Shown: one piece after another, positions 38,224-46,253 of the stretch
How positions within the stretch are numbered: position 1 is the first letter of the stretch
Layout of the letters: each line of letters begins with the position of its first letter
Assembly (NCBI GenBank): GCA_049578545.1
Contig: JBAUMF010000030.1
Location: 62,001 to 126,000, forward strand
Direction: 5' to 3'
Length of the DNA stretch: 64,000 nt
DNA from: DASQBT01 sp049578545
Lineage (GTDB): Bacteria; Pseudomonadota; Gammaproteobacteria; Burkholderiales; Thiobacillaceae
Made by a program: the position numbers and the translations under genes
Notes under the pieces: generated by a model
What the model was told of the DNA's origin: nothing
Seen by the model: the letters and a program-made list of their open reading frames with translations, nothing else
Database searches by the model: none

Positions 38224-39495
38224 CTAGTCTTTCAACTTGGTAATGCCAAGCGCACCAAGCACGAATTTTTCATACAACGGCTCCGTGGAGCCTTTTTTCA
38301 TCTTGCGAATGAAGTATTTCTCGAATGCCACCTTGGCGAGGTGCACCCACTTGCCTTCCTTGAACCAGTTGACATTGCGTGGCGGGATTTGCGGCAGGGC
38401 GACAAAGGCTACGCCGGTATCACCCATGTCGGCCAGGCAGATGGCGTTCCAGGTGGCCATCTTTTCCGGTGCGCGGCCGTCGATGGCGGCACGGATATTG
38501 TGTGCCGTTGCGCTCACCATGCATTCGATCATGTATCCGGTCTTGGGGGTGCCTGTAGGGACGGGCGTGGCCTCGACCGGGGGAATGGCGACGCAGACGC
38601 CAATGGAATAGACGTTCCTGAATCTGGGATTGCGCTGATATTCGTCAATCAGGATGAAGCCGCGCGGATTGGTCAAGCCCTCGATACCGAATACGGCGTC
38701 CACGCCCTTGAAGGCGGGCAGCATCATGGAATACTTGAAGGGCAGCTCATGTTCCCTCTTTACGTTGCCCATGTCGTCATGTTCCGTCACAAACATCTTG
38801 TCCGCCTCGATCCTGCTGACCTTCGCGTTGCAAATCCACTTGATATGGCGGTCGCGCATGGCAGATTCGAGCAGTCCGCGCGAATCGCCCACGCCGGCCA
38901 GGCCAAGATGGCCGATGTAGGGCTCCGCGGTGACGAAGGTCATGGGAACCTTGTCGCGGATCTTCCGGCGTTTGAGGTCGGTATCCATGATGAAGGCGAA
39001 TTCGTAGGCCGGGCCAAAGCAGGAAGCCATTTGCGCTGCGCCAACGACGATAGGGCCCGGATCACTGACAAACGTCTTCCAGGTATTGCCGGATTTGGCA
39101 GCATGGTCGACGTGGCAGATGGAATTGGAAAAATGCTCGGGTCCCATGCCATCGACCTCATCGAACGCCAGTTTGGGGCCGGTGGCAATCACCAGATAGT
39201 CGTACTTGATGCGTTCGCCGTCGCCCAGTTCAACCTGATTTTCTTCCGGATGAACCCGTTTGGCCTTGCTGTGGATGAACTTGATGCCCTTCTTTTCGAG
39301 GCAGGGGCGAATGGGAAACGTGATGTCCTCCCGGGTGCGCCAGTTGACCGCCAGCCATGGGTTTGAAGGCACAAACTGGAAACGGTCGCTATCGTTTATG
39401 ACCGTAACCGTGTCGCCAGGGCGGCAAAGTTCTTTCATTTCGTAGGCCATCGGCATGCCGCCAAGACCTGCACCTAATACAACTACATGGGCCAT
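38224..39495 (-). CDS. sqr: Sulfide:quinone oxidoreductase
   Basis: FAD-dependent peripheral membrane enzyme that oxidises sulfide to sulfane sulfur and reduces quinone. 423 residues. The FAD motif is LGAGLGGMPMAYEM. Three cysteines fall where the catalytic set is expected: Cys127, Cys159 (in ASCFGPAYEFAF) and Cys363 (NAICLAD); the first pair keeps the 32-residue spacing known for Aquifex (124/156) and Acidithiobacillus (128/160) enzymes. The VPTGTPKTGYMIE and ALPQIPPRNVNWF segments are typical of SQR. A helical C-terminus could dip into the membrane. It is convergent with prfA (20 bases apart) and divergent from prmC, splitting the usual prfA-prmC pair. Confidence 0.9.
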   Translation of the reverse strand: MAHVVVLGAGLGGMPMAYEMKELCRPGDTVTVINDSDRFQFVPSNPWLAVNWRTREDITFPIRPCLEKKGIKFIHSKAKRVHPEENQVELGDGERIKYDYLVIATGPKLAFDEVDGMGPEHFSNSICHVDHAAKSGNTWKTFVSDPGPIVVGAAQMASCFGPAYEFAFIMDTDLKRRKIRDKVPMTFVTAEPYIGHLGLAGVGDSRGLLESAMRDRHIKWICNAKVSRIEADKMFVTEHDDMGNVKREHELPFKYSMMLPAFKGVDAVFGIEGLTNPRGFILIDEYQRNPRFRNVYSIGVCVAIPPVEATPVPTGTPKTGYMIECMVSATAHNIRAAIDGRAPEKMATWNAICLADMGDTGVAFVALPQIPPRNVNWFKEGKWVHLAKVAFEKYFIRKMKKGSTEPLYEKFVLGALGITKLKD

Positions 39496-39584
39496 CCGAC
39501 CTGTCTCCTCTAATTTTGTACTGCATTAGGCCGTATGATGCATGCCTGAAGCCGAAATTATCCCTCAATTACCCTCGATCATTG

Positions 39585-40466
39585 ATGAATTATCCCGGTG
39601 ACTCGCGCCGTGTAAAGACGGTCAGGGAGATACTCGAACGAGACGCGCCCCAGCTATCGAAAACCTCGGACCTGGACTGGAGCGAGGCAAGACTGGAAAT
39701 ACGGATCCTGCTTGAATCTGTGCTCGAGGCTGATCGCGCATGGCTGCTGGCTCATGAAGCTGAGGAAGTGCAGGCTGAATTGATACAACGTTATGAGCAG
39801 TTATTTGCGCGTCGACTCGCTGGTGAACCCATAGCCTATATTGTTGGGCAGCGCGAGTTTTACGGGAGACTGTTCAAGGTTGGACCTGACGTGCTGATTC
39901 CCAGGCCGGAAACGGAATTGCTGGTCGAACTAGCCATCGAATGTTTGCCCGAGACTAGAAGCGCAGATGTGCTTGATCTGGGCACAGGTAGCGGCTGCAT
40001 TGCGATTACCCTGGCCCTTGAACGGCCAGCTTCTCATGTAGTCGGGGTGGATGCCTCGCAGTCCAGCTTGGAATTGGCAATGGATAATGCAGCGGCGCTA
40101 GGGGCGAGGGTCGAGTGGCAATGCGGGAACTGGTACTCGGACCTGAAAGGAAGGCGATTTGATCTGATCGTCAGCAACCCGCCGTACGTTGAGGAGAACG
40201 ACATTCACCTTGAATCGGGTGATGTGCGCTTTGAACCTCGACATGCACTTTCATCCGGTCCAATGGGGCTCAATGACCTTGTGCCCATTATTCAGCAGGC
40301 ACAGACCCACCTCAAACCAGGAGGGTGGTTATTACTCGAACACGGCTGGGACCAGGGCCCAAGTGTCTTAGGGTTGATGAAATCGCATGGCTTTGAGCAG
40401 ATTGAGACCTACAAGGATTACGCCGGGCATGATCGGGTTAGCTTAGGAAAGTGTCGGAAAATTTGA
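39585..40466 (+). CDS. prmC: Release factor glutamine methyltransferase
   Basis: Methylates the GGQ glutamine of RF1 and RF2 using S-adenosylmethionine. About 293 residues from the ATG giving MNYPGDSRR; the frame is open 23 codons upstream, but the extension is not family-like. The N-terminal helical domain has EPIAYIVGQREFYGR and LIPRPETELLVE, the SAM loop is VLDLGTGSGCIAI and the catalytic motif is VSNPPYVEEND. Here it must have its own promoter because sqr intervenes on the other strand. It matches its substrate gene prfA about 1.4 kb away. Confidence 0.95.
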   Translation: MNYPGDSRRVKTVREILERDAPQLSKTSDLDWSEARLEIRILLESVLEADRAWLLAHEAEEVQAELIQRYEQLFARRLAGEPIAYIVGQREFYGRLFKVGPDVLIPRPETELLVELAIECLPETRSADVLDLGTGSGCIAITLALERPASHVVGVDASQSSLELAMDNAAALGARVEWQCGNWYSDLKGRRFDLIVSNPPYVEENDIHLESGDVRFEPRHALSSGPMGLNDLVPIIQQAQTHLKPGGWLLLEHGWDQGPSVLGLMKSHGFEQIETYKDYAGHDRVSLGKCRKI

Positions 40467-40534
40467 CAGATTGGATGTACATTCAAGGTACTGCATGCAG
40501 TCAAACCCGGCCAAATCGCGTTTTAACGGGAGAT

Positions 40535-40564
40535 TTGCTGATTGGCGCAATAATTGCTTATTAT
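40535..40564 (+). promoter_or_regulatory. Possible promoter of the HPr-rel-A type cassette
   Basis: TTGCTG (40535-40540), 18-base spacer, TATTAT (40559-40564), about 29 bases before the ATG of the first gene. Moderate match to sigma70; position is sensible but a longer untranslated leader with other boxes cannot be excluded. Confidence 0.35.
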
Positions 40565-40592
40565 TGAACAGAGGATTATGCTTAGGTGCGCT

Positions 40593-41186
40593 ATGGATAA
40601 TGAAAAACAGCCAGAGAACGTGGAAGAAGTAACCCAATCCCAATCCGGTCCTGACCAGACCCGGCGTCGTTTGACGGGCAGCGCTCTTGGCGTGTCGGCG
40701 ATTTTTACGCTGGCAAGCCGTCCGGTACTGGCGATGGAATGCCTGAGCCCTTCCGGTTTTGCTTCTGGCAATCTCAGTCATCATGGCGCAGCGCAGACAT
40801 GTATCGGCAACAGCCCGGCCCAATGGGTTAATCGGCTCCCAGATGATGGCACTGGGGGGAATAGCAAATTCAAGGATGAGTTCACCCACGCGGACGGCAC
40901 GGGTATCGGGGTCAACTGGGGTAATGATCGTCTGAAAGCCGTCATGAACGCAGGGGATAATGTCAACGTCACTCCGAAACCCAACCCGATTTCGAAGGAA
41001 TTTGCGGCGGCGCTGTTGAACATTCGTGCCGGCCTCTATAACGCAGGCATAGACGAAACGGGTCTGAAGGGGATGTGGACCGAGTATGCCACAACGGGCT
41101 ATTATCAAGTTACTGCAGGCCCTTGCCCGGGCAGCTGCTGGGGTCCAGCCCAGATCGTGGCGTATTTGGTATACCTCAGGAGCTGA
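40593..41186 (+). CDS. Putative exported protein, first gene of the HprK-related cassette
   Basis: Not a family I recognise. From the ATG with AGGTG upstream it has 197 residues (the frame is open 13 codons further). Residues 24-48 look like a twin-arginine-type signal: TRRRLTGSALG, then a hydrophobic core and PVLA before MEC. The mature part is Gly/Asn-rich, with four cysteines (50, 70, 178, 182). The C-terminal segment GPCPGSCWGPAQIVAYLVYLRS ends in a short hydrophobic stretch. A PqqD-like gene starts 34 bases later, so it is probably the exported product or substrate served by the cassette. That is inference from position, signal-like N-terminus and the paired cysteines. Confidence 0.65.
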   Translation: MDNEKQPENVEEVTQSQSGPDQTRRRLTGSALGVSAIFTLASRPVLAMECLSPSGFASGNLSHHGAAQTCIGNSPAQWVNRLPDDGTGGNSKFKDEFTHADGTGIGVNWGNDRLKAVMNAGDNVNVTPKPNPISKEFAAALLNIRAGLYNAGIDETGLKGMWTEYATTGYYQVTAGPCPGSCWGPAQIVAYLVYLRS

Positions 41187-41220
41187 TCGGCTCTCGACTG
41201 ACTAATTGTACAATAGTGGG

Positions 41221-41484
41221 GTGAAGTCCCAATCCCGCTTTCTGGTAAGGTTTATTGCAGGTGAGGCGGCGGTCTATGATCGCCTCAGTGGCGATACCCA
41301 TTACCTGAATGGCCTTGCCTGTGCCATATATTCCCTGAACGCCAAGCCCGGCGGCCTGAGCCTGCGGAAGCTGGCGCAATGCCTCGACTGCCCTGCGGAT
41401 GAGCGGCTCGCTGCGGACATGCAGTCAACGGTCAAGGCACTGGCGGCGCTGGGTTTGATCGTGGACCGCGGGCAATGCGGGTAG
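41221..41484 (+). CDS. PqqD-like protein, HPr-rel-A system type
   Basis: An 87-residue PqqD-like winged-helix protein. PqqD-family proteins bind leader peptides and deliver them to modifying enzymes. The core AAVYDRLSGDTHYLNGLACAIYSL and the later LAADMQSTVKALAALGLIVD match the PqqD pattern (residue of the precursor-binding strand, then helix-turn-helix). I chose the GTG at 41221 (GTGGGG just upstream); a TTG five codons earlier is possible. The stop lies ten bases inside the kinase-like gene. From recall, this fits the group NCBI names PqqD family, HPr-rel-A system. Confidence 0.78.
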   Translation: MKSQSRFLVRFIAGEAAVYDRLSGDTHYLNGLACAIYSLNAKPGGLSLRKLAQCLDCPADERLAADMQSTVKALAALGLIVDRGQCG

Positions 41485-42398
41485 CTGAGCTGGCGCCCCA
41501 GGCGTTGGAGTCGCGTTTGCGCGGCCAGGGCCTTGGGCTGCAAACGGGAACGTTCAGCGTGTGCATCCGCAGCCGGATAGCAAGTGTGGGGACCGGAGTC
41601 GCGCAGCTATATGCAGATTTTCCGTTGCAAGACACAGCGTTTGCCGATTTCCACGTGGAACTCGGGCGCCCGGCCGGCGTGCGCCGTTGGCTCAAGCCCC
41701 AGGTAGATTTTCTGTTTGATGGCGAGCGCCCGTTCAAGCCGTTGCCTTTGAATCAGGCCTACCCAATGCTGGAATGGGGATTGAACTGGTGCGTATCCAT
41801 GCATGCCCACCACTACCTTGTCATCCATGCTGCCGTGGTGGAAAAGAACGGCTTTGCCGCAATACTTCCTGCTCCGCCGGGCTCCGGCAAGAGCACTTTG
41901 TGCGCAGGGCTCGTGTTGTCAGGCTGGCGCTTGCTCTCCGACGAACTGACATTGATTGACCGGGTAAGCGGTCTGATTCATCCTCTGCCCCGCCCGGTCA
42001 GTCTCAAGAACCAGTCGATCGACATCATTCGAGGATTTTCACCCGGGGTGTTCATTAATCGGGAGTCGCGCGATACCTCCAAGGGCACGGTTGCCCACAT
42101 GCGTCCACCGCGTGACAGTGTGCTGCGTCAGCACGTGCCGGCGCAGCCAGGTTGGGTGATCTTTCCCGAATGGCGGCCTGCGGCGGCCACAGAACTTGTT
42201 CCCCGCTCGCGGGCGCAAACCTTCATCTATCTTGCGCAAAATGCCTTCAACTATAGCCATCTGGGTGAGCACGGTTTTGCCCTAGGCACGCAAACGGTAG
42301 AGCAGTGCGACTGCCACGATTTCACCTACAGCGACTTATCGGAAGCAGTTCAGCTGTTTGATTGCCTGGCAGCGAGGAGAAGGCGGGCAAATCCATGA
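41475..42398 (+). CDS. HprK-related kinase A
   Basis: A 307-residue protein related to the catalytic domain of HPr kinase/phosphorylase. The Walker A P-loop is APPGSGKST (133-141), followed by GLVLSGWRLLSDELTLID (149-162), comparable to the HprK segment after its P-loop, with acidic SDE in place of the HprK DD. True HprK has an N-terminal regulatory domain and an HxxxGxxG-type signature; neither is recognisable, so HPr is not necessarily the target. The first 110 residues are of unknown fold. It overlaps the PqqD-like gene by ten bases and the nucleotidyltransferase by four, so all are co-translated. The phosphate acceptor is unknown. Confidence 0.82.
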   Translation: MRVAELAPQALESRLRGQGLGLQTGTFSVCIRSRIASVGTGVAQLYADFPLQDTAFADFHVELGRPAGVRRWLKPQVDFLFDGERPFKPLPLNQAYPMLEWGLNWCVSMHAHHYLVIHAAVVEKNGFAAILPAPPGSGKSTLCAGLVLSGWRLLSDELTLIDRVSGLIHPLPRPVSLKNQSIDIIRGFSPGVFINRESRDTSKGTVAHMRPPRDSVLRQHVPAQPGWVIFPEWRPAAATELVPRSRAQTFIYLAQNAFNYSHLGEHGFALGTQTVEQCDCHDFTYSDLSEAVQLFDCLAARRRRANP

Positions 42399-43468
42399 AG
42401 ACCCCGCTGATCTGTGCCGCGCTGAAAGACATGCAGTTTCTGCAGAATCTGGATCTCGGAACTTGGGATGAATTGGTGCGTCAAGGCAGACGCGGTGGAC
42501 TGATCGCGCGGCTGGCGGTTAACTTGCAACAGGCGGATTGCTGGGACGTGATTCCTGAACCGGTACGCTGGCATTTTACGGCGGCCTTGGCCCTAGCAGA
42601 GCGGCAGCAGATAGCGGTTCGTTGGGAAGTTATGCAGATCCAGCAGGCGCTGGGGCCATCTGCTTGCCCAATTATTCTGCTCAAGGGCGCGTCCTATGTG
42701 ATGGCTGAGTTGCCGGCGGCAAGGGGAAGATTATTCAACGATATAGACATCCTGGTGCCGCGTGAACGCCTGGCAGAGGTCGAAGCTGCGCTCATGCTGG
42801 TGGGGTGGCATGTGCAGGCGCAGGATGCGTATGACGAGCGATACTACCGGCAATGGATGCACGAGATTCCACCGATGCAGCATGTCAAGCGCGGCAGCGT
42901 GCTGGACGTGCACCATGCCATCCTGCCGCATACCGCCCGCTATCATCCTGACCCGGCCAAGCTGCGGGCAGCCGCGGTGCCGGTGCCCGGCGAACCGGAT
43001 GTTTGGGTGCTGGCTCCGGTCGACATGGTGCTGCACTCCGCCTGCCATTTGTTCCATGACGGCGAACTGACGCACGGACTGCGCGACTTGTCGGACCTGA
43101 ACCTATTGCTGAGGCATTTTCCGGAACATCCAGGCTTCTGGGAACGCTTGCCACAACGCGCCGCAGAACTGGAGCTGACGCGCCCGCTGTATTACGCATT
43201 GCGCTACGTGCGTCATTTCTTCCAGACACCAATTCCGCCGAGCGTAGATGTAGCACTAAAAGAGGTGGCGCCTGGCGTGCGGCCAATTATGGACGCAATG
43301 TTCCATCGCGTACTCGGGCCCGATCACGCAAGCTATGACGATGGCTTTGCCCAGCCGGCAAGGCTGGCAGCCTACGTGAGGGCCCATTGGCTGCGCATGC
43401 CGCTCCGCCTGCTGATCCCTCATTTGCTGCACAAGGCGTTAATCAAACCCAAGGAAGAGTTGACTTGA
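42395..43468 (+). CDS. Uncharacterised nucleotidyltransferase (NTP_transf_5 type)
   Basis: A 357-residue protein of the uncharacterised nucleotidyltransferase group (Pfam NTP_transf_5). The polymerase-beta-like active site is visible: LLKGASYVMAELPAARGRLFNDIDILVPRE, with the metal-binding pair Asp116/Asp118. The remainder is helical, with a conserved-looking histidine-rich middle (VLDVHHAILPHTARYHPDP; LHSACHLFHDG). Family members occur in peptide-modification and polysaccharide loci but no reaction is established. The ATG overlaps the kinase stop (ATGA). It is the last gene of the cassette; its stop overlaps the -35 box of the grxD promoter. Confidence 0.82.
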   Translation: MKTPLICAALKDMQFLQNLDLGTWDELVRQGRRGGLIARLAVNLQQADCWDVIPEPVRWHFTAALALAERQQIAVRWEVMQIQQALGPSACPIILLKGASYVMAELPAARGRLFNDIDILVPRERLAEVEAALMLVGWHVQAQDAYDERYYRQWMHEIPPMQHVKRGSVLDVHHAILPHTARYHPDPAKLRAAAVPVPGEPDVWVLAPVDMVLHSACHLFHDGELTHGLRDLSDLNLLLRHFPEHPGFWERLPQRAAELELTRPLYYALRYVRHFFQTPIPPSVDVALKEVAPGVRPIMDAMFHRVLGPDHASYDDGFAQPARLAAYVRAHWLRMPLRLLIPHLLHKALIKPKEELT

Positions 43469-43492
43469 TTTATATTAGCGAGACCTTATAAT
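43465..43492 (+). promoter_or_regulatory. Promoter of grxD
   Basis: TTGATT (43465-43470), 16-base spacer and a perfect TATAAT (43487-43492). Transcription should start within the palindrome that follows immediately. Confidence 0.7.
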
Positions 43493-43493
43493 A

Positions 43494-43512
43494 CCTGAGT
43501 AAATTACTCAGG
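43494..43512. promoter_or_regulatory. Perfect palindrome at the grxD transcription start (IscR type 1-like operator)
   Basis: CCTGAGTAA-A-TTACTCAGG is a perfect 9-bp inverted repeat that begins one base after the -10 box. The flanks read ATACCTGAGT...ACTCAGG. As far as I recall the IscR type 1 sites (a TTACTCGG-like half), the resemblance is good. An Fe-S sensing repressor would make sense for a CGFS glutaredoxin, but the regulator identity is inference. Confidence 0.6.
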
Positions 43513-43529
43513 CTTCCAGGAGCATCAAA

Positions 43530-43850
43530 ATGAGCATTCAGGACAAGATTCGCGAGACGGTAGCAGGGAACAAGGTTGTGCTGTTCATGAAAGGCACGCC
43601 GCAGTTTCCGCAATGCGGCTTTTCTTCCAACGCAGCCAACATTCTCAAGGCATGTGGCGTCACAGACTATGTTTCAGTCAATGTGCTGGCTGATGCCGAA
43701 ATCCGCCAGGGCATCAAGGAGTTTTCCAACTGGCCCACCATTCCCCAGCTGTATGTCGGCGGCCAGTTCGTCGGCGGCTCGGACATCCTCACCGAGATGT
43801 ACCAGAAGGGTGAGTTGCAGAAGCTTCTGGCTGATGCAAAAGCGGCCTGA
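43530..43850 (+). CDS. grxD: Monothiol glutaredoxin, Grx4 family
   Basis: CGFS-type monothiol glutaredoxin (106 residues) that binds and transfers a [2Fe-2S] cluster with glutathione. The active site is PQCGFS with Cys29, preceded by the LFMKGTPQFPQ segment; WPTIPQLYVGGQFVGGSDI supplies the glutathione site (cis-Pro and GG). A good ribosome site (CAGGAG) precedes the ATG. The gene is framed by its own promoter, a palindromic operator and a strong terminator, so it is regulated separately from the upstream cassette. Confidence 0.97.
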   Translation: MSIQDKIRETVAGNKVVLFMKGTPQFPQCGFSSNAANILKACGVTDYVSVNVLADAEIRQGIKEFSNWPTIPQLYVGGQFVGGSDILTEMYQKGELQKLLADAKAA

Positions 43851-43865
43851 GCGAACCGCTTCAAG

Positions 43866-43895
43866 TTGAGAAGCCCGGCATGCCGGGCTTCTCAA
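43866..43895. terminator. Bidirectional terminator between grxD and the DNA glycosylase gene
   Basis: Perfect 15-bp inverted repeat TTGAGAAGCCCGGCA / TGCCGGGCTTCTCAA. It lies 15 bases after the grxD stop and overlaps the stop codon of the convergent glycosylase gene, so it can serve both strands; A/T-rich sequence flanks each side. Confidence 0.8.
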
Positions 43896-44509
43896 TATTC
43901 AACAGGCAGCGGGTCGAGGCTGCGCCACAAGTACCACGTGGCAACCGTGCGCCAGGGTTCCCACGCGACACCCAGTTCCCTGGCTTGGCCCGGAGTCAGC
44001 TTCTCGCCTTCGCGATAGTGCAGGCTGATCGCTTTCAGCAGGCCCAAATCGTCCACTGGCCAGACATTTGGCCGCAGCAGGTGAAAGATCAGGAACATCT
44101 CGGCAGTCCAGCGTCCAATGCCGCGAACGTCGGTCAGTTCATCGATGATCGCTTCGTCGTCCATGTTTGACCAGCGGCGCGGTCGAATGCGGCCTTCAGC
44201 GAAATGGCCGGCAAGGTCAAGGCAGTATTCTGCCTTTCGGCGTGACAGTCCGCAGGCGCGGATTTGGTCAACAGCGAGCTTGCTGACTGTCTTGACTTCT
44301 ATGGGCGTGAAAGCGCATAGCCGGCCCCAAACCGCATCAGCGGCCTTGACCGAAATCTGCTGGCCAACGATTGCTCTTAACAGGGTTTCAAAGGCATTGC
44401 CCCTGCTCCGCAGATTGGCATCGGGATAACGCTTGATGAGCCGCTTCATTACCGGATCCCTGCGGCTTAGAACGCGGCATGCTTCGGTCCAGTAATCGGC
44501 TTCCCGCAT
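43892..44509 (-). CDS. DNA-3-methyladenine glycosylase, AlkA/HhH-GPD family
   Basis: Base-excision repair glycosylase for alkylated purines. At 205 residues it is the short form lacking the N-terminal Ada-like domain of E. coli AlkA. It has FETLLRAIVGQQISVKAADAVWGRL, the helix-hairpin-helix LTDVRGIGRWTAEMFLIF, and the catalytic Asp in WPVDDLGLLKAI. The C-terminus ends in WEPWRTVATWYLWRSLD, typical of the family. It precedes ptsI on the same strand in reverse order of transcription (18 bases downstream of the ptsI stop), so it may be the last gene of the phosphotransferase operon. Confidence 0.93.
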   Translation of the reverse strand: MREADYWTEACRVLSRRDPVMKRLIKRYPDANLRSRGNAFETLLRAIVGQQISVKAADAVWGRLCAFTPIEVKTVSKLAVDQIRACGLSRRKAEYCLDLAGHFAEGRIRPRRWSNMDDEAIIDELTDVRGIGRWTAEMFLIFHLLRPNVWPVDDLGLLKAISLHYREGEKLTPGQARELGVAWEPWRTVATWYLWRSLDPLPVEY

Positions 44510-44527
44510 GAGCGATTGCCTGGTGGA

Positions 44528-46249
44528 TCAAGCGTTGAGTTTGGCGAGCAGATTGAGCGTCTTGTCCGGATCGATATTTTTCAGCAAACGCTGGGTCAGA
44601 TCGGTAACTTCATCAATCTGGCTGCGCATGATCTGGTTCTTCACCTGTAACAGGCTGGTAGGATGCATTGAAAATGAGCGCAAGCCGAGACCGAGAAGAA
44701 GACGGGTAAGAACGGGATCGCCTGCCATCTCGCCACACACGGCGACAGGTTTACCTGCTTTCGTTGCCGCCTTGATGGTCTGCCGGATGAGCATGAGTAC
44801 CGCTGGATGCAAGGGGTCGTAAAGATGGGCGACGGCATCATCGGCCCGATCGATCGCCAAAGTGTACTGGATCAAGTCATTGGTGCCGATCGAGAGAAAA
44901 TCGAGATGCTCTGCAAACGTACTCGCCATCAAGGCAGCGGCCGGAATTTCTATCATGCCGCCCATGAGCACATGGTCATCAAACGCAAGTCTTTCATCAG
45001 TCAGGCTCTGCTTTGCCGAGTTGACCAGCTGCAGGGTCTGCCGCAACTCGCCGATGTGCGCCAGCATGGGGATAAGAATGCGAACCTTGCCGTAGTTTGA
45101 CGCGCGCAGTATGGCCCGCAACTGCGAAAGGAACAGTTTCGGTTCGGCCAGACACAGGCGGATGGCACGCAAGCCCAGGGCTGGATTGTCTGCCGAGGTG
45201 TGTCCCCACGGCGCCTGTTTATCGGCGCCGAGGTCGAGTGTGCGGATGGTGACAGGCTTCCCCTCCATTGCTTCAGCGACCGCTCGGTAAGCTTCGAATT
45301 GCTCATCCTCGGACGGCAGGTCATCCCGGCTGAGAAAAAGAAATTCGCTGCGAAACAGGCCAATGCCCTGGGCACCGGATTCCTTGACGGCGTCAATGTC
45401 CTGCGGCAATTCGATGTTGGCAAACAGCTCGACCATGGTGCCGTCGAGCGTGCGGGCCTTGCTGGTCTTGATGCCCTTGAGCTTTTCGGTTTCGCGCCGC
45501 CAGAGTTCCTGCTTGACCCTGTATTCAGCCAGGATGGCCTCATCCGGGTCGACGATAACCACGCCTTCCCGACCATCGACGATGATCCATTCGTGATCGC
45601 GGATGAGGCTGCGCGCATTGTGCAAGGCCATTACGGAAGGGATATTCAGACTTCTCGCCAGAATCGCCGTGTGAGAAGTGGCTCCGCCCAGATCGGTAAT
45701 AAAGGCGGCAAAGCGAACATTCTTGAACAGAATCATGTCTGCCGGGGTGAGCTCGTGGGCTACCAGCACGCAGTCCTGTCCATCCATGTTTGCCAAAGGC
45801 AGGTGACCTGGATGCCCCATCAGAACCTTGAGCACACGCTGCACGACCTGGACCACATCCTCGGCCCGGGAGCGCAGATAGGGATCGTCCATGGCCTCAA
45901 ACTGGCCCACCAGGGCTTCCATCTGCTGGCTTAATGCCCACTCGGCGTTGCACTGGGTTTCACGGATGATGCGCTTGGGCTCCTCATCAAGAATGTCGTC
46001 ATTCATGATCATCAGGTGCATATCCAGAAATGCCGCCATTTCCTGCGGGGCGTTGGACGGTATGTGGTCGCGGAGCCCCTCCAGTTCTTCCTTGGCCTGG
46101 TTGAAGGCGGCGTCGAACCGCCTCAACTCTTCATCCAGGTATTCCCTGGCAAGCACATAATGGGGAACCTCCACCCGGGTGCTGGATGCGAGATGAGCAC
46201 GACCGATGGCGATGCCGCCCGATACCCCTATGCCGTGGAGGCTGAACAT
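44528..46249 (-). CDS. ptsI: PTS enzyme I (phosphoenolpyruvate-protein phosphotransferase)
   Basis: Transfers phosphate from phosphoenolpyruvate to HPr. 573 residues, full length. The phosphohistidine is His193 in GGATSHTAILARSL. The TIM-barrel PEP domain contains GIGLFRSEFLFL, VTIRTLDLGADK, NPALGLRAIRL and the catalytic-Cys region (VAVCGEMAGDP). It follows ptsH by four bases. With the mannose-type EIIA but no EIIB/EIIC, this betaproteobacterial PTS acts in regulation rather than sugar uptake. Confidence 0.96.
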   Translation of the reverse strand: MFSLHGIGVSGGIAIGRAHLASSTRVEVPHYVLAREYLDEELRRFDAAFNQAKEELEGLRDHIPSNAPQEMAAFLDMHLMIMNDDILDEEPKRIIRETQCNAEWALSQQMEALVGQFEAMDDPYLRSRAEDVVQVVQRVLKVLMGHPGHLPLANMDGQDCVLVAHELTPADMILFKNVRFAAFITDLGGATSHTAILARSLNIPSVMALHNARSLIRDHEWIIVDGREGVVIVDPDEAILAEYRVKQELWRRETEKLKGIKTSKARTLDGTMVELFANIELPQDIDAVKESGAQGIGLFRSEFLFLSRDDLPSEDEQFEAYRAVAEAMEGKPVTIRTLDLGADKQAPWGHTSADNPALGLRAIRLCLAEPKLFLSQLRAILRASNYGKVRILIPMLAHIGELRQTLQLVNSAKQSLTDERLAFDDHVLMGGMIEIPAAALMASTFAEHLDFLSIGTNDLIQYTLAIDRADDAVAHLYDPLHPAVLMLIRQTIKAATKAGKPVAVCGEMAGDPVLTRLLLGLGLRSFSMHPTSLLQVKNQIMRSQIDEVTDLTQRLLKNIDPDKTLNLLAKLNA

Positions 46250-46253
46250 GCCC

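Noticed and set aside
38217..38232. AAAGAC-CCTA-GTCTTT hairpin between prfA and sqr
   Set aside because: Only six pairs, overlaps the sqr stop and has no T-run; too weak to call a terminator.
39516..39584. Longer N-terminus of PrmC
   Set aside because: The added residues (MYCIRPYDACLKPK...) do not resemble PrmC and overlap the likely divergent sqr/prmC promoter region.
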